Assembly (NCBI RefSeq): GCF_020099395.1
Contig: NZ_CP083590.1
Span: 6,634,001 to 6,698,000 of the forward strand
Direction of reading: 5' to 3'
Length of the DNA: 64,000 bases
Source of the DNA: Streptomyces mobaraensis
GTDB taxonomy: Bacteria; Actinomycetota; Actinomycetes; Streptomycetales; Streptomycetaceae
The notes beneath the pieces were generated by a model that did not search any database, had not been told where the DNA came from, and saw nothing but the letters and a program-made list of their open reading frames with translations. Positions within the stretch are counted from its first letter, which is position 1. Every line of letters starts with the position of its first letter. The position numbers were made by a program, and so were the translations under genes. This document shows, one piece after another, positions 1-8,452 of the stretch.

Positions 1-638
1 GACAGGTGCGAGTCGCCTGTGCCGGACAGCGTGCGCCGCACGTAGATCCAGCCGATCGCGTAACTGGCCGAGGCCGTCAGCGCCATGACGGTGCCCCACG
101 GGTCCTGTCCGGAGAAGCCGTTCCAGGCGCCGAGTACCACGAGCACCCCCGCGAAGCCGAGGAGCAGCCCCGCGAACCGGCGCCGGGTCGGACGGTCCTC
201 CGACAGCGCGACCAGGGAGAACACCATGCCCCACAGGGGCGTGGTGGCGTTGCAGATGCCCGCCAGGGAGGAGGGGATGCGCAGCTCGGAGTAGGCGAAC
301 AGGGAGAAGGGCAGCACGTTGAGGAGGAACGCCGCCACCGTCAGATGCGCCCAGGTCCGCGCCGCGCGGGGCAGCCGGGCCCGTTTGACGAGCAGGGCCG
401 CGGCGAGCACCGCCGTACCGAACAGCATGCGGCCCAGGGAGACGAAGAGCGGGGCGTACCCGTCGGTCCCCAGCCGGATGAACAGGAAGCTGAAGCCCCA
501 GACGAGGGCCAGCGCGCCGAACCGGACGCGCCAGTCGACGGCGGAGAGGGCGGAGAGGGCGGAGACGCGTGAGGGAGAGGGAGAGAGGGAGGGGGCGGCT
601 GGGGCGGCCGTGGGGGGACGTGGGGTGACGGTGCTCAT
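1..638 (-). CDS. EamA/DMT-family membrane transporter (partial, 3' end off window)
   Basis: Reading in from the right, the 212 visible codons begin MSTVTPRPP, followed by a Ser/Ala/Pro-rich stretch and then hydrophobic helices (LALVWGFSFLFIRLG, LVVLGAWNGFSG, ALTASASYAIGWIYVRR). This pattern fits the drug/metabolite transporter superfamily with EamA repeats, inner-membrane exporters of about 300 residues. The rest lies beyond base 1. It is divergent from the LysR gene at 713 with a short shared spacer, the usual arrangement for a LysR-controlled exporter. The substrate cannot be inferred. The start was chosen as the only ATG ahead of the first helix. Confidence 0.85.
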   Translation of the reverse strand, partial: MSTVTPRPPTAAPAAPSLSPSPSRVSALSALSAVDWRVRFGALALVWGFSFLFIRLGTDGYAPLFVSLGRMLFGTAVLAAALLVKRARLPRAARTWAHLTVAAFLLNVLPFSLFAYSELRIPSSLAGICNATTPLWGMVFSLVALSEDRPTRRRFAGLLLGFAGVLVVLGAWNGFSGQDPWGTVMALTASASYAIGWIYVRRTLSGTGDSHL

Positions 639-712
639 GCGGCTCAAGATGTCCGACCGGACCTCTTAGAACAAGCAAATTATCGTACGCACATTCACGT
701 AGCATCGCTGAG

Positions 713-1681
713 ATGTTGAATCTGGAGCGTTTGCGCACCCTGGACGCCGTCGCCCGGTACGGATCCGTCAGCGCCGCCGCCGCGGAACTGCGGGTGACGA
801 CCTCCGCCGTCTCCCAGCAACTGGCCAAGCTGGAACGCGAGACGGGCGAGCGGCTGCTGGCCCGGCAGGGCCGCGGCATCCGCCTCACCGACGCCGGCCG
901 GCTGCTCGCCGCCCACGCGGAGCGCATCCTGGCGCAGGTCGCCCTCGCCCGGTCGGACCTGGAGGCGCAGCGGGGCCGGGCCGTCGGCCGGCTGTTGCTC
1001 GGCGCCTTCCCCACCGCCGTCCGCGGAGTGCTCCCGGCCGCCCTGACCAGGCTTCGCGCCGACCACCCCCACCTCACGGTCGCCACCGAGGAGATGCGCC
1101 CTGAGGAGGCCGTGCGGCGGATCGAACGCGGCGACCTCGACGTCGCGGTCGTCCTCGACTGGACCAACCGGCCGATGCCCCTGCCCGCCGGGCTGTCCAA
1201 GGCCATGGTCCTGGACGACCCCGTGGACGTCGCCGTGCCCGCCGGGCACCCGCTCGCCGACCGCCCGGACGTCCTCCTGGAGGACTTCGCCGACGACGAG
1301 TGGGTCTCCTGGCCCAAGGGCGAGTTCTGCCACGACTGGCTGCTGGGCACCCTGCGCGCCCAGGGCGTCGAGCCCCGCATCGCGCACATGGCCGACGAGC
1401 ACCACACCCAGCTCGTCCTCGTCGCCGCCGGCCTCGGCGTCGTCGTCTCCCCGCGCCTGGGCCGCGGTCCACTCCCCGCCGGGGTGCGCATGGTGCCGGT
1501 GCGGGAGGCGATGTGCCGTCATGTGTTCGCGGTCTGGCGCGCCGACGCGGGCGCGCGGCCGTCCGTCCGCGCCACGGTCGACGCGCTGCGCGCGGCCGGA
1601 CGGGAGCTCGCCCCCACCTCATGCCCGCCGGCGGATCCCCCTGACGGATCATGGAGTCGTACGGAATCCCGCGCGCAGTGA
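713..1681 (+). CDS. LysR-family transcriptional regulator
   Basis: 322 aa. An N-terminal winged helix-turn-helix fills roughly residues 1-60 (MLNLERLRTLDAVARYGSVS, then TTSAVSQQLAKLERE), followed by a LysR substrate-binding domain at about 90-300. The length is normal for the family. LysR proteins bind a small effector and control a neighbouring, usually divergent gene; here that is the EamA exporter at 1-638, so control of the exporter plus autoregulation is the natural inference. The 74-bp spacer is AT-rich for this genome (CAAGCAAATTATCGTACG) and is the likely promoter/operator region. Confidence 0.9.
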   Translation: MLNLERLRTLDAVARYGSVSAAAAELRVTTSAVSQQLAKLERETGERLLARQGRGIRLTDAGRLLAAHAERILAQVALARSDLEAQRGRAVGRLLLGAFPTAVRGVLPAALTRLRADHPHLTVATEEMRPEEAVRRIERGDLDVAVVLDWTNRPMPLPAGLSKAMVLDDPVDVAVPAGHPLADRPDVLLEDFADDEWVSWPKGEFCHDWLLGTLRAQGVEPRIAHMADEHHTQLVLVAAGLGVVVSPRLGRGPLPAGVRMVPVREAMCRHVFAVWRADAGARPSVRATVDALRAAGRELAPTSCPPADPPDGSWSRTESRAQ

Positions 1682-1690
1682 GGACGGACC

Positions 1691-2800
1691 ATGGATGTGG
1701 CAGAGATGGACGAGTTGCCGTGGGACGCGGCCATCATCTGGGGACAGGCACGTGACGTGGAGCGGCTCACCGCGCTCGGCGAAGCTCTGGCGCGAGAACG
1801 CGCGGCAGCGCACAAACGCCTCCGTGACCTCGACCACCGCCTCGCACAGGTCCTGCGGGCCCTGGCGCTGACCCCGGGACGGCAGTTCGTCGAGCAGCTG
1901 CTGCACGTCTACCGCACCGCCCAGTCCACGGACGCCGGCACGCCGTCCGGGGCGCGGTTCCTGGCCTCCCTGCTCGCCGAGGCCCAGAGCGTGGAAGACC
2001 TGGAGCCCGCCCTGTGTTACACGAGCGAGAACGTCTTCGAGGATCTGCGCGGCTGCCTGTTCCACGAACTGCTGCTGCGCGGTGTGCGGGCCGACGAGAT
2101 CCACCGCGTGACGGGCGGTACGCACTTCTGCGAGCCCTGGAACGGCCTGTCCTGGCTCCCGGACACGCTCGCGGAGATGGAACACGGCGCCGCTTTCCCC
2201 AGCCGCCACTACAACGGCGCCGCGAGCCCGGGGTGTTCGAGCCTGCGCTCGCCGGTCTCCCTCGACGCCGCCGCCCGCCGCGCCGGAGCCGGGCACCCCA
2301 TGACCGTCGCCACCACCCCGCGGCTCGCCGAGCTGATCACAGGGCCTCCGGAACAGGGCAACTGGGGCGCTCACGACGTCGGGGTCTTCACCACCGAGCG
2401 GCCCGTCACGCCGGAGGCGTTCCCCGGGGTCGTCGCCTCGCTGCCGATGGACTGCCTGGAGGGCCTGGGTGAGGACGACCGCTTCGTCTTCGCCCCCTGC
2501 ACCCTCAAGGAGGTCTGGCACCTGCTGTACGAGACCGCCTCCCACACCGCGATGTACGGCCCGGGGGTCCTGGGCGCCTACGGCCGCCTGTCCGCCTGGT
2601 GGTCGCTCGCCGGACTGGCCGGCGCGGGACCCGAGGCCGGGCCGGCGGAGGTCGAGCGGCAGGCGGCGGCCTGCACCTGGCTCCGCTTCGAGGCCGACTC
2701 CGAGTGGTTCCACAACGAGATAGGCAACGACTACGGCATCGCGGCACTGTCCCCCGACGGCCGCCGGATCGCCGTGCTGGCCGCCACCGACACCGACTGA
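1691..2800 (+). CDS. Conserved hypothetical protein (DUF6183-like)
   Basis: 369 aa, no signal peptide or membrane helix, with GAGGACGG just before the ATG. The N-terminal part is helical and charged (residues 30-60). The middle has a Cys/His-containing patch (GGTHFCEPWNGLSW) and the C-terminal half has the sequence GNDYGIAAL. It resembles a Streptomyces family I tentatively recall as DUF6183; no biochemical role is known to me. It starts 9 bp after the LysR gene on the same strand and may be co-transcribed with it, although nothing links the functions. A GC-rich hairpin follows directly. Confidence 0.7.
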   Translation: MDVAEMDELPWDAAIIWGQARDVERLTALGEALARERAAAHKRLRDLDHRLAQVLRALALTPGRQFVEQLLHVYRTAQSTDAGTPSGARFLASLLAEAQSVEDLEPALCYTSENVFEDLRGCLFHELLLRGVRADEIHRVTGGTHFCEPWNGLSWLPDTLAEMEHGAAFPSRHYNGAASPGCSSLRSPVSLDAAARRAGAGHPMTVATTPRLAELITGPPEQGNWGAHDVGVFTTERPVTPEAFPGVVASLPMDCLEGLGEDDRFVFAPCTLKEVWHLLYETASHTAMYGPGVLGAYGRLSAWWSLAGLAGAGPEAGPAEVERQAAACTWLRFEADSEWFHNEIGNDYGIAALSPDGRRIAVLAATDTD

Positions 2801-2802
2801 GC

Positions 2803-2823
2803 GCGCGGCCGCGGCGGCCGCGC
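2803..2823. terminator. Bidirectional hairpin between convergent genes
   Basis: A perfect inverted repeat with 10-bp arms (GCGCGGCCGC) around one base. It fills the 43-bp gap between the stop of the gene ending at 2800 and the stop of the minus-strand gene ending at 2844. It has no U-tract, as is normal in high-GC actinomycetes. Confidence 0.6.
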
Positions 2824-2843
2824 GGCCGTGCGCCGGCGGTCGG

Positions 2844-3341
2844 TCACGGGTGTGCCGTGGGGCGCCACGTCCCCTTGGCGGATTCCTCGGGCTCATACGG
2901 GCCGGAGGGTTCGGCGGACGTCCACTCGCCGGCCCGGGCCGCTTCGACGAACTCCTGGTGCTGCGGGCAGGAGTACCGCAGGACCCGCCAGCGCGCGGCG
3001 TTGAAACCGGCGTGGCCGCTCCACCCGGCGACGGCCTGGCACAGGTGGATCCAACCGAAGTGGATCTCCTGCCGGAGCACGTGTTCCGCCACGGGGTACT
3101 CGTGCCGGTGCTCGACGTCCCGCCACGCGTTGACGTAGTCGCGGAGCTGCAGGCCGTCCATGGCGACGAGCCGGGAGAACCCGACGGCGGCCGCGTGCTC
3201 GTCGCTGCCTTCGGCGTGACGGCCGGCCACCTCCTCCAGCCGCCGGCCGAGGAACTCCGTCAGCGCGATGACGTCCGCCTCGGTCAGGTCGTCCGTGTAC
3301 AGGAGAGCCTCGCCGGGCACGGTGTCGGCGTCCTGAGCCAT
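2844..3341 (-). CDS. Hypothetical soluble protein
   Basis: 165 aa beginning MAQDADTVPGEALL; GGAGGGG sits 6 nt before this ATG, which decides the start. It is acidic and helical with no signal peptide or membrane segment. It contains several His/Cys/Trp residues (GWIHLCQAV, RYSCPQHQEF), so metal binding is possible but unproven. I recognise no family. It is convergent with the gene at 1691-2800. The spacer from 3342 to 3642 shows no other convincing gene, only a TACTAT -10-like box near 3525-3530 facing the downstream kinase gene. Confidence 0.65.
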   Translation of the reverse strand: MAQDADTVPGEALLYTDDLTEADVIALTEFLGRRLEEVAGRHAEGSDEHAAAVGFSRLVAMDGLQLRDYVNAWRDVEHRHEYPVAEHVLRQEIHFGWIHLCQAVAGWSGHAGFNAARWRVLRYSCPQHQEFVEAARAGEWTSAEPSGPYEPEESAKGTWRPTAHP

Positions 3342-3642
3342 GGTTGTCCCCTCCATCGTGGGTCCGCCACGGGCGTCGGCGACGACCCCCGCCATGCGGT
3401 CGCCGCCGCGGCACCCGCCGCCTGCCCAGCGCATCCTTCCACTGTCGGCCGGGCCGTGTGCCCGATCGCGGAGGGAGGGCCCGGACCGGGACCGCGCCGC
3501 TCCCCACCGCCGGTCACGCTCGGTTACTATGCTCACTTCATACCGGAAGCCGGCGCCCGAGGTGGTCGCGGCCGGTTGCCCGGAGCGCCCGTCGGGAGAG
3601 GGTCATGTGGTGCGAGCCGAGAGAGCTGTGGGGCCTGGGGTG

Positions 3643-4470
3643 ATGCTGCCTGAGGTCACCGCCACCCGCTATGTCACGCCTCTGCGGGAGGGCGGGTCGT
3701 TGCCCGGGGTCGTCGAGGCAGACGATCTCGGGACGTACGTCGTCAAGTTCACCGGGGCGGGGCAGGGGCGCAAGACGCTCGTGGCCGAGGTGGTGTGCGG
3801 GCGGCTCGCCCGGGCGCTCGGGCTGCGGGTGCCCGATCTGGTCGGTGTGCGGATCGACCCGGTGATCGGGCGGGGGGAGCCGGACCAGGAGGTGCAGGCG
3901 CTGCTGAAGTCGAGCGGCGGCCTCAACCTGGGGATGGACTTCCTGCCCGGAGCGCTCGGCTTCGACCCGCTGGCGTTCGAGACGGACGCCGCCGAGGCCG
4001 GGCGCGTGGTGTGGTTCGACGCCCTGGTGGGCAACGTCGACCGGTCCTGGCGCAACCCCAACCTGCTGGTCTGGCACGGCGCCCTGTGGCTGATCGACCA
4101 CGGCGCCACCATGATCTGGCACCACAACTGGCCCTCCGCCGGCGCCGCCGCGGAGAAGGGGTACGACGCCTCGGACCACGTTCTGGCCACCTTCGCCCCC
4201 GACCTCGCCGCCGCGACGGCCGAACTCGCCCCGCGCGTCACCGAGGAGCTGCTGACCGAGGTCGTCGCCGCCGTCCCCGACGTCTGGCTGGAGGACGAGC
4301 CGGGCTTCGGCGGGCCGGACGCGGTGCGCCGGGCCTACGTCGAGGTGCTGCTCGCCCGGGCGGCCGGCATCGGCGACCGGATCACGCTCGGCGAACGCAG
4401 CGCCGACAAGCCCTCGCAGGCGCCCGAGTGGGTGCGGGTCAGGCTGGACCACAGGAAGGCCGGGAAGTGA
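3643..4470 (+). CDS. HipA-like kinase-domain protein
   Basis: 275 aa from ATG 3643 (a GTG at 3640 is an in-frame alternative). It matches the C-terminal kinase lobe of HipA: GNVDRSWRNPNLL (about residues 130-142) carries the catalytic Asp and the Asn, and LIDHGATM (about 150-157) carries the metal-binding Asp. HipA kinases phosphorylate glutamyl-tRNA synthetase and act as persistence toxins, but this compact stand-alone form lacks the HipA N1 domain and a HipB partner, so the target is unknown. Its stop overlaps the start of the DUF3037 gene, giving an obligate-looking two-gene unit. Confidence 0.8.
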   Translation: MLPEVTATRYVTPLREGGSLPGVVEADDLGTYVVKFTGAGQGRKTLVAEVVCGRLARALGLRVPDLVGVRIDPVIGRGEPDQEVQALLKSSGGLNLGMDFLPGALGFDPLAFETDAAEAGRVVWFDALVGNVDRSWRNPNLLVWHGALWLIDHGATMIWHHNWPSAGAAAEKGYDASDHVLATFAPDLAAATAELAPRVTEELLTEVVAAVPDVWLEDEPGFGGPDAVRRAYVEVLLARAAGIGDRITLGERSADKPSQAPEWVRVRLDHRKAGK

Positions 4471-4901
4471 CGGACCGTATGAAGGACGTCAGGACGAAGG
4501 GCGTCAGGCCGAAGGACGTCAAGGAGCGGGACGTCTTCGAGTACGCGCTGCTGCGGGTCGTGCCGCGCGTCGAGCGCGGGGAGCAGATCAACGCGGGCGT
4601 CGTCGTCTACTGCCAGGCGCGGTCGTTCGTCGAGGCCCGCGTCCACCTCGACGAGGCCCGGCTGCTCGCGCTCGACCCCGCGGTGGACGTCGCCGGGGTG
4701 CGGGCCGCGCTCCGCGCCGTCGAGGGCGTCTGCGCCGGCGGCGAGCGGGCCGGGCAGGCCGCCTGCGACGACGCCGGACGCCGCTTCCGCTGGCTGATCG
4801 CGCCGCGCAGCACGGTCGTCCAGCCGGGCCCGGTGCACACCGGGCTGACGCTCGACCCGAGTGGGGAGCCGGAGCGGCTGCTCGACCTGCTGGTCCGGTG
4901 A
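4467..4901 (+). CDS. DUF3037 family protein, partner of HipA-like kinase
   Basis: 144 aa from GTG 4467, which overlaps the kinase stop by 4 bp (GTGA). The core FEYALLRVVPRVERGEQINA is characteristic of DUF3037. After the first residues the N-terminus has a Lys/Asp/Val-rich repeat (KDVRTKGVRPKDVKERDV). The kinase/DUF3037 pairing is recurrent in bacteria, by my recollection, but has no established function. By analogy with HipBA, DUF3037 could be the antitoxin, substrate or regulatory partner; this is inference. No DNA-binding motif is evident, unlike HipB. Confidence 0.8.
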   Translation: MTDRMKDVRTKGVRPKDVKERDVFEYALLRVVPRVERGEQINAGVVVYCQARSFVEARVHLDEARLLALDPAVDVAGVRAALRAVEGVCAGGERAGQAACDDAGRRFRWLIAPRSTVVQPGPVHTGLTLDPSGEPERLLDLLVR

Positions 4902-4923
4902 GCCGGGGCCGCCCGGCGGGGCG

Positions 4924-4984
4924 TTGACAGCGGGTGGCGGGGCTTCTAGCGTCTGATCGGCCGAAGCTACTGAGCGGTTGCTCA
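4924..4984 (+). promoter_or_regulatory. Promoter and palindromic operator for the fabG-like gene
   Basis: TTGACA at 4924-4929, a 17-bp spacer and TAGCGT at 4947-4952 form a good vegetative promoter. Downstream, 4971-4984 is a perfect inverted repeat TGAGC-GGTT-GCTCA, placed like a repressor site just after the start point. The sequence is of the type bound by TetR-family regulators of fatty-acid or acyl-CoA genes. No such regulator is adjacent, so a trans-acting one is implied. Confidence 0.6.
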
Positions 4985-5055
4985 CCCACCGTCCGAGGGG
5001 CCGCCCGGCCCGCTCGCACCGGCCGGGGACGCCGCCCGAGGTGAGGAGAGTCCCC

Positions 5056-5817
5056 ATGTTGACCAGCGAACGGCGGGTGGCCGTCGTCACGGGCGCCGCC
5101 CGTGGCATCGGCGCCGCGACAGCCCTGCGCCTCGCCGTGGAAGGCCGCGCGGTCGCCGTCCTCGACCTCGACGAGGCGGCCTGCGCGGACACCGTCGAGC
5201 AGATCACCCGGGCCGGCGGCGAGGCCCTCGCCGTCGGCTGCGACGTCTCCGACGCGGACCGGGTCGCGGCCGCCGTCACCCGCGTGGCCGCCGAACTGGG
5301 CGCGCCGACCGTGCTCGTCAACAACGCCGGGGTGCTCCGCGACAACCTGCTGTTCAAGATGAGCGAGAACGACTGGGACACCGTCATGAACGTGCACCTG
5401 CGGGGCGCGTTCCTGATGGCGCGCGCCTGCCAGAAGCACATGGTCGACGCCGGCTGGGGCCGGATCGTCAACCTCTCCAGCAGCTCCGCCCTCGGCAACC
5501 GGGGCCAGGCCAACTACTCGGCGGCCAAGGCCGGTCTGCAGGGCTTCACCAAGACCCTGGCCAAGGAGCTCGGCAAGTTCGGCGTCACCGTCAACGCCGT
5601 CGCCCCCGGGTTCATCGCCACCGACATGACGGCCGGCACCGCCGCCCGGATCGGCATCGGGTTCGAGGACCTCCAGGCCGCGGCGGCCGGCGAGATCCCC
5701 GTCGGACGGGTGGGGCAGCCGGACGACGTCGCCCACGCCATCGCCTTCTTCACCGGCGAGAACGCCGGCTTCGTCTCCGGCCAGGTGCTGTACGTGGCCG
5801 GCGGGCCGCTCGACTGA
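5056..5817 (+). CDS. fabG: 3-oxoacyl-ACP reductase-type short-chain dehydrogenase
   Basis: 253 aa, start set by GAGGAGAG before the ATG. Classical SDR: the dinucleotide motif TGAARGIG (12-19), NNAG (89-92), the catalytic Ser cluster NLSSSS (139-144), Tyr154 and Lys158 in YSAAK, and the PGFIATDM loop. NADPH-dependent reduction of a 3-oxoacyl thioester is the most likely activity. It is followed 26 bp later by a second SDR, and the promoter/operator at 4924-4984 probably drives both. It is a paralogue outside a fab cluster, so a role in beta-oxidation or an accessory pathway is as likely as primary fatty acid synthesis. Confidence 0.85.
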   Translation: MLTSERRVAVVTGAARGIGAATALRLAVEGRAVAVLDLDEAACADTVEQITRAGGEALAVGCDVSDADRVAAAVTRVAAELGAPTVLVNNAGVLRDNLLFKMSENDWDTVMNVHLRGAFLMARACQKHMVDAGWGRIVNLSSSSALGNRGQANYSAAKAGLQGFTKTLAKELGKFGVTVNAVAPGFIATDMTAGTAARIGIGFEDLQAAAAGEIPVGRVGQPDDVAHAIAFFTGENAGFVSGQVLYVAGGPLD

Positions 5818-5843
5818 ACTCGACTGGAAGGGGACGCGCAGCC

Positions 5844-6611
5844 ATGACCACCGAGGACACCCGCGGCCCCGCCGACGGGAAGGTGACGCTCGTCACCGGG
5901 GCGAGCCGCGGCATCGGGTACGCCATCGCCGAGGCCCTGGTCGCCCGCGGCGACCGCGTCGTCATCACCGGCCGCGACGCCACCGCCCTCGCGGAGGCCG
6001 TCGGCCGGCTGGGCGAGGACCGGGCGCTCGGCGTGCCCGGCAAGGCGCACGACGAGGCCCACCAGGCCGCCGCCGTCGCACGCGCCATGGAGACCTTCGG
6101 CCGCGTCGACCACCTCGTCAACAACGCCGGAACCAACCCGGTGTTCGGGCCGATCACCGAGACCGGCCTCGGCGTCGCCCGCAAGGTCTACGAGACCAAC
6201 GTCGTCTCCGCCCTCGGCTTCGCCCAGCAGACGTGGCGGGCGTGGCAGAAGGAGAACGGCGGGGCGATCGTCAACGTCGGTTCCATCGCCGGGCTCTCCG
6301 CCTCCCCCTTCGTCGGCGCCTACGGCATGAGCAAGGCCGCCCTGGCCAACCTCACCCTCCAGCTCGCCCACGAGATGGCCCCCGGCGTCCGCGTCAACAC
6401 CGTCGCGCCCGCCGTGGTGAAGACGAAGTTCGCCGCCGCCCTGTACGAGGGGCGCGAGGAGGAGGCCACCGCCGGCTACCCGCTCGGCCGGCTCGGCGCC
6501 CCCGAGGACGTGGCGGGCGCGGTGGCGTTCCTGCTGTCCGACGCGGCGGCCTGGATCACCGGGCAGACGCTCGTCCTCGACGGGGGGCTGTTCCTCAACG
6601 CCGGGGTCTGA
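5844..6611 (+). CDS. SDR family oxidoreductase
   Basis: 255 aa. SDR Rossmann motif TGASRGIG (18-25), NNAG (93-96), Ser147, Tyr160 and Lys164 (YGMSK), and C-terminal ITGQTLVLDGG. It belongs to the FabG-like classical SDRs. It lies 26 bp after the preceding fabG-like gene with AAGGGGA as ribosome binding site, so the two are probably one transcript. Two SDRs in tandem suggest successive or stereochemically distinct ketone/alcohol steps; the substrate is unknown. Confidence 0.85.
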   Translation: MTTEDTRGPADGKVTLVTGASRGIGYAIAEALVARGDRVVITGRDATALAEAVGRLGEDRALGVPGKAHDEAHQAAAVARAMETFGRVDHLVNNAGTNPVFGPITETGLGVARKVYETNVVSALGFAQQTWRAWQKENGGAIVNVGSIAGLSASPFVGAYGMSKAALANLTLQLAHEMAPGVRVNTVAPAVVKTKFAAALYEGREEEATAGYPLGRLGAPEDVAGAVAFLLSDAAAWITGQTLVLDGGLFLNAGV

Positions 6612-6743
6612 GCGGTGGGGACCGGGGTCCGCGAGGGCCCCGGAGACCGCGCGGAGGGCGTTGTCAGTGGTCACCGGTAAGTTCTCGGGCGAGGTCCAGG
6701 AGTACCCGGACCCCATCGAGAACCGACCCCGGAGGTTGCTGAA

Positions 6744-7430
6744 GTGACGGTCACCGACGTACTGCCCGAGTCCTGGCGCGCAGTCCTCGGCGAGGAGCTG
6801 GAGAAGCCCTACTTCAAGGAGCTGACCGACTTCGTCGAGGACGAGCGGGCGAAGGCGCCGGTGTACCCGCCGCGCGGCGAGGTCTTCGCCGCCCTGGACG
6901 CCACCCCCTACGACCGGGTCAAGGTCCTCATCCTGGGCCAGGACCCCTACCACGGCGCCGGCCAGGGCCACGGCCTGTGCTTCTCCGTGCGCCCCGGCGT
7001 CAAGACGCCGCCCTCCCTGCGCAACATCTACAAGGAGATGCGCGAGGAGCTCGGCTACGACGTGCCCGACAACGGCTACCTCATGCCCTGGGCCCGGCAG
7101 GGCGTCCTGCTGCTCAACGCGGTGCTGACGGTGCGCGGCGGCGAGCCCAACTCCCACAAGGGCAAGGGCTGGGAGAAGTTCACCGACGCCGTGATCCGCG
7201 CCGTCGTCTCGCGGCCCGACCCGGCGGTCTTCGTGCTGTGGGGCAACTACGCCCAGAAGAAGCTCCCGTTGATCGACGAGTCGCGGCACGCCGTCGTCAA
7301 GGGCGCCCACCCCTCGCCGCTGTCGGCCAAGCGGTTCTTCGGCAGCCGCCCCTTCACCCAGATCAACGAGGCCATCGCGGCCCAGGGGCATGAGCCGATC
7401 GACTGGCAGATCCCGGACCTGGAGGTCTGA
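6744..7430 (+). CDS. ung: Uracil-DNA glycosylase (family 1)
   Basis: 228 aa from GTG 6744 with GGAGG upstream. Family-1 UNG signatures are complete: the water-activating loop GQDPYHG with catalytic Asp at about residue 67, the proline-rich region TPPSLRNIYKE, and the Leu-intercalation loop GAHPSPLSAKRFFGS with the catalytic His. The enzyme removes uracil from DNA to begin base-excision repair in the cytoplasm. It is apparently monocistronic. An 18-bp tandem duplication includes its stop codon. Confidence 0.95.
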   Translation: MTVTDVLPESWRAVLGEELEKPYFKELTDFVEDERAKAPVYPPRGEVFAALDATPYDRVKVLILGQDPYHGAGQGHGLCFSVRPGVKTPPSLRNIYKEMREELGYDVPDNGYLMPWARQGVLLLNAVLTVRGGEPNSHKGKGWEKFTDAVIRAVVSRPDPAVFVLWGNYAQKKLPLIDESRHAVVKGAHPSPLSAKRFFGSRPFTQINEAIAAQGHEPIDWQIPDLEV

Positions 7431-7461
7431 GCGGATCCGGAGATCTGAGCGGATCCGGAGA
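7426..7461. repeat. 18-bp tandem duplication at the ung stop codon
   Basis: TCTGAGCGGATCCGGAGA occurs twice back to back (7426-7443, 7444-7461). The first copy spans the end of ung (TGA at 7428-7430). A degenerate third unit may follow (ACCTGGGCGGTCC). Confidence 0.7.
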
Positions 7462-7971
7462 CCTGGGCGGTCCTGTAGATCCGAACGGGGCCGCCTGTAG
7501 GGACCGAAGCTTCGTGAGCACTGGGTCCTGCGGCGATAGTGGATTCCGCAGGAGACGAGCACTGCGCGAGGATGCGGATCATGAGCAGAACGCCTGAACG
7601 GGGAGCCATCGAGGGTCGCTCTGCGTAGCGATGGTCCTGTGTTCACCTCCGGTCGGGCGTGAGGGCGTCGGCAGCGGAACCGTGTGGCGGGTGGTTTGGG
7701 GCACGAGGGGGGCCTTCCACGGACTGAACGGGGGGGGGCGGTGGAAGGACAATGAGCCGGAGGACCCCCGGTTTCGCCAACCGGGGATCCGCTGCTATAG
7801 GGGGTAGCAACGCGTGCGCAACCCCGCCTTTTCCGTTCCTCGCGCCCCATTCGCGCCTACTCCTGCGCGTTTACCCGGTTTCCCTCCCGAGGCGAGCCGC
7901 TATTGATCAAGCTGGGTGACTGCGTTGACCGGTGCGCGAGACGTACCGGACGTCGAGAGAGAGGGCGGTTG
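7462..7971. other. Intergenic region without a convincing gene
   Basis: About 510 bp between ung and the next gene. Short overlapping frames have poor codon bias on both strands. It holds a G-tract (near 7729-7737) and an AT-containing stretch CTGCTATAGGGGG near 7791-7803 that could be a -10 region for the gene at 7972. A TTGACC lies near 7925. No stable RNA could be recognised. Confidence 0.5.
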
Positions 7972-8391
7972 ATGAGCGCGGAAACGCAGTCGTCGCAGGA
8001 CCGGATCGAGCGGCTGAAGGCCCTGCTCACAGGGCAGAGTTCGAGCCTGCGGACGTGGGCGGCGGTCACGGCGGAGGAGTACGGCAACCTGTTGTTCGGG
8101 GTCGCGTTGCACGGCGCGGAGGCGCAGGGCAGCCGGGCCCTGACCGACCTGGAGCAACTGCTGGTGGACGCGCTGGCCACGGTCGTGGACGCGGAGGAAC
8201 TGGGGCAGTGGGGGACCGCGTACCGGGAGACCGTACGCACCGCACGGCTGAGCGATCTGACGGTACCGGCGGTCATCGCCCGGCGCCCGGTGACGTCCGG
8301 TTTCGCCATCGCGGACCTCGCCGACGAGCTGCCGAACCTGCTGAAGGCGGCGAAGGCGGCGCCGAAGGAATTGCTCGATCCGTGCTCATGA
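7972..8391 (+). CDS. Hypothetical helical protein
   Basis: 139 aa from ATG 7972 with GAGAGAGGG upstream. It begins MSAETQSSQDRIERLKALL and is almost entirely predicted helix, with no Cys and no membrane segment. An in-frame ATG at 7903 would add 23 residues rich in Arg and lacks a ribosome binding site. I do not recognise the family. It stands alone, convergent with the DUF3224 gene. Confidence 0.55.
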   Translation: MSAETQSSQDRIERLKALLTGQSSSLRTWAAVTAEEYGNLLFGVALHGAEAQGSRALTDLEQLLVDALATVVDAEELGQWGTAYRETVRTARLSDLTVPAVIARRPVTSGFAIADLADELPNLLKAAKAAPKELLDPCS

Positions 8392-8452
8392 TCACGCGGA
8401 ACCGCTCTCGCAAGCGCGGAACCTACACCGCCCCCGGCCTGGTCGGAATCGG

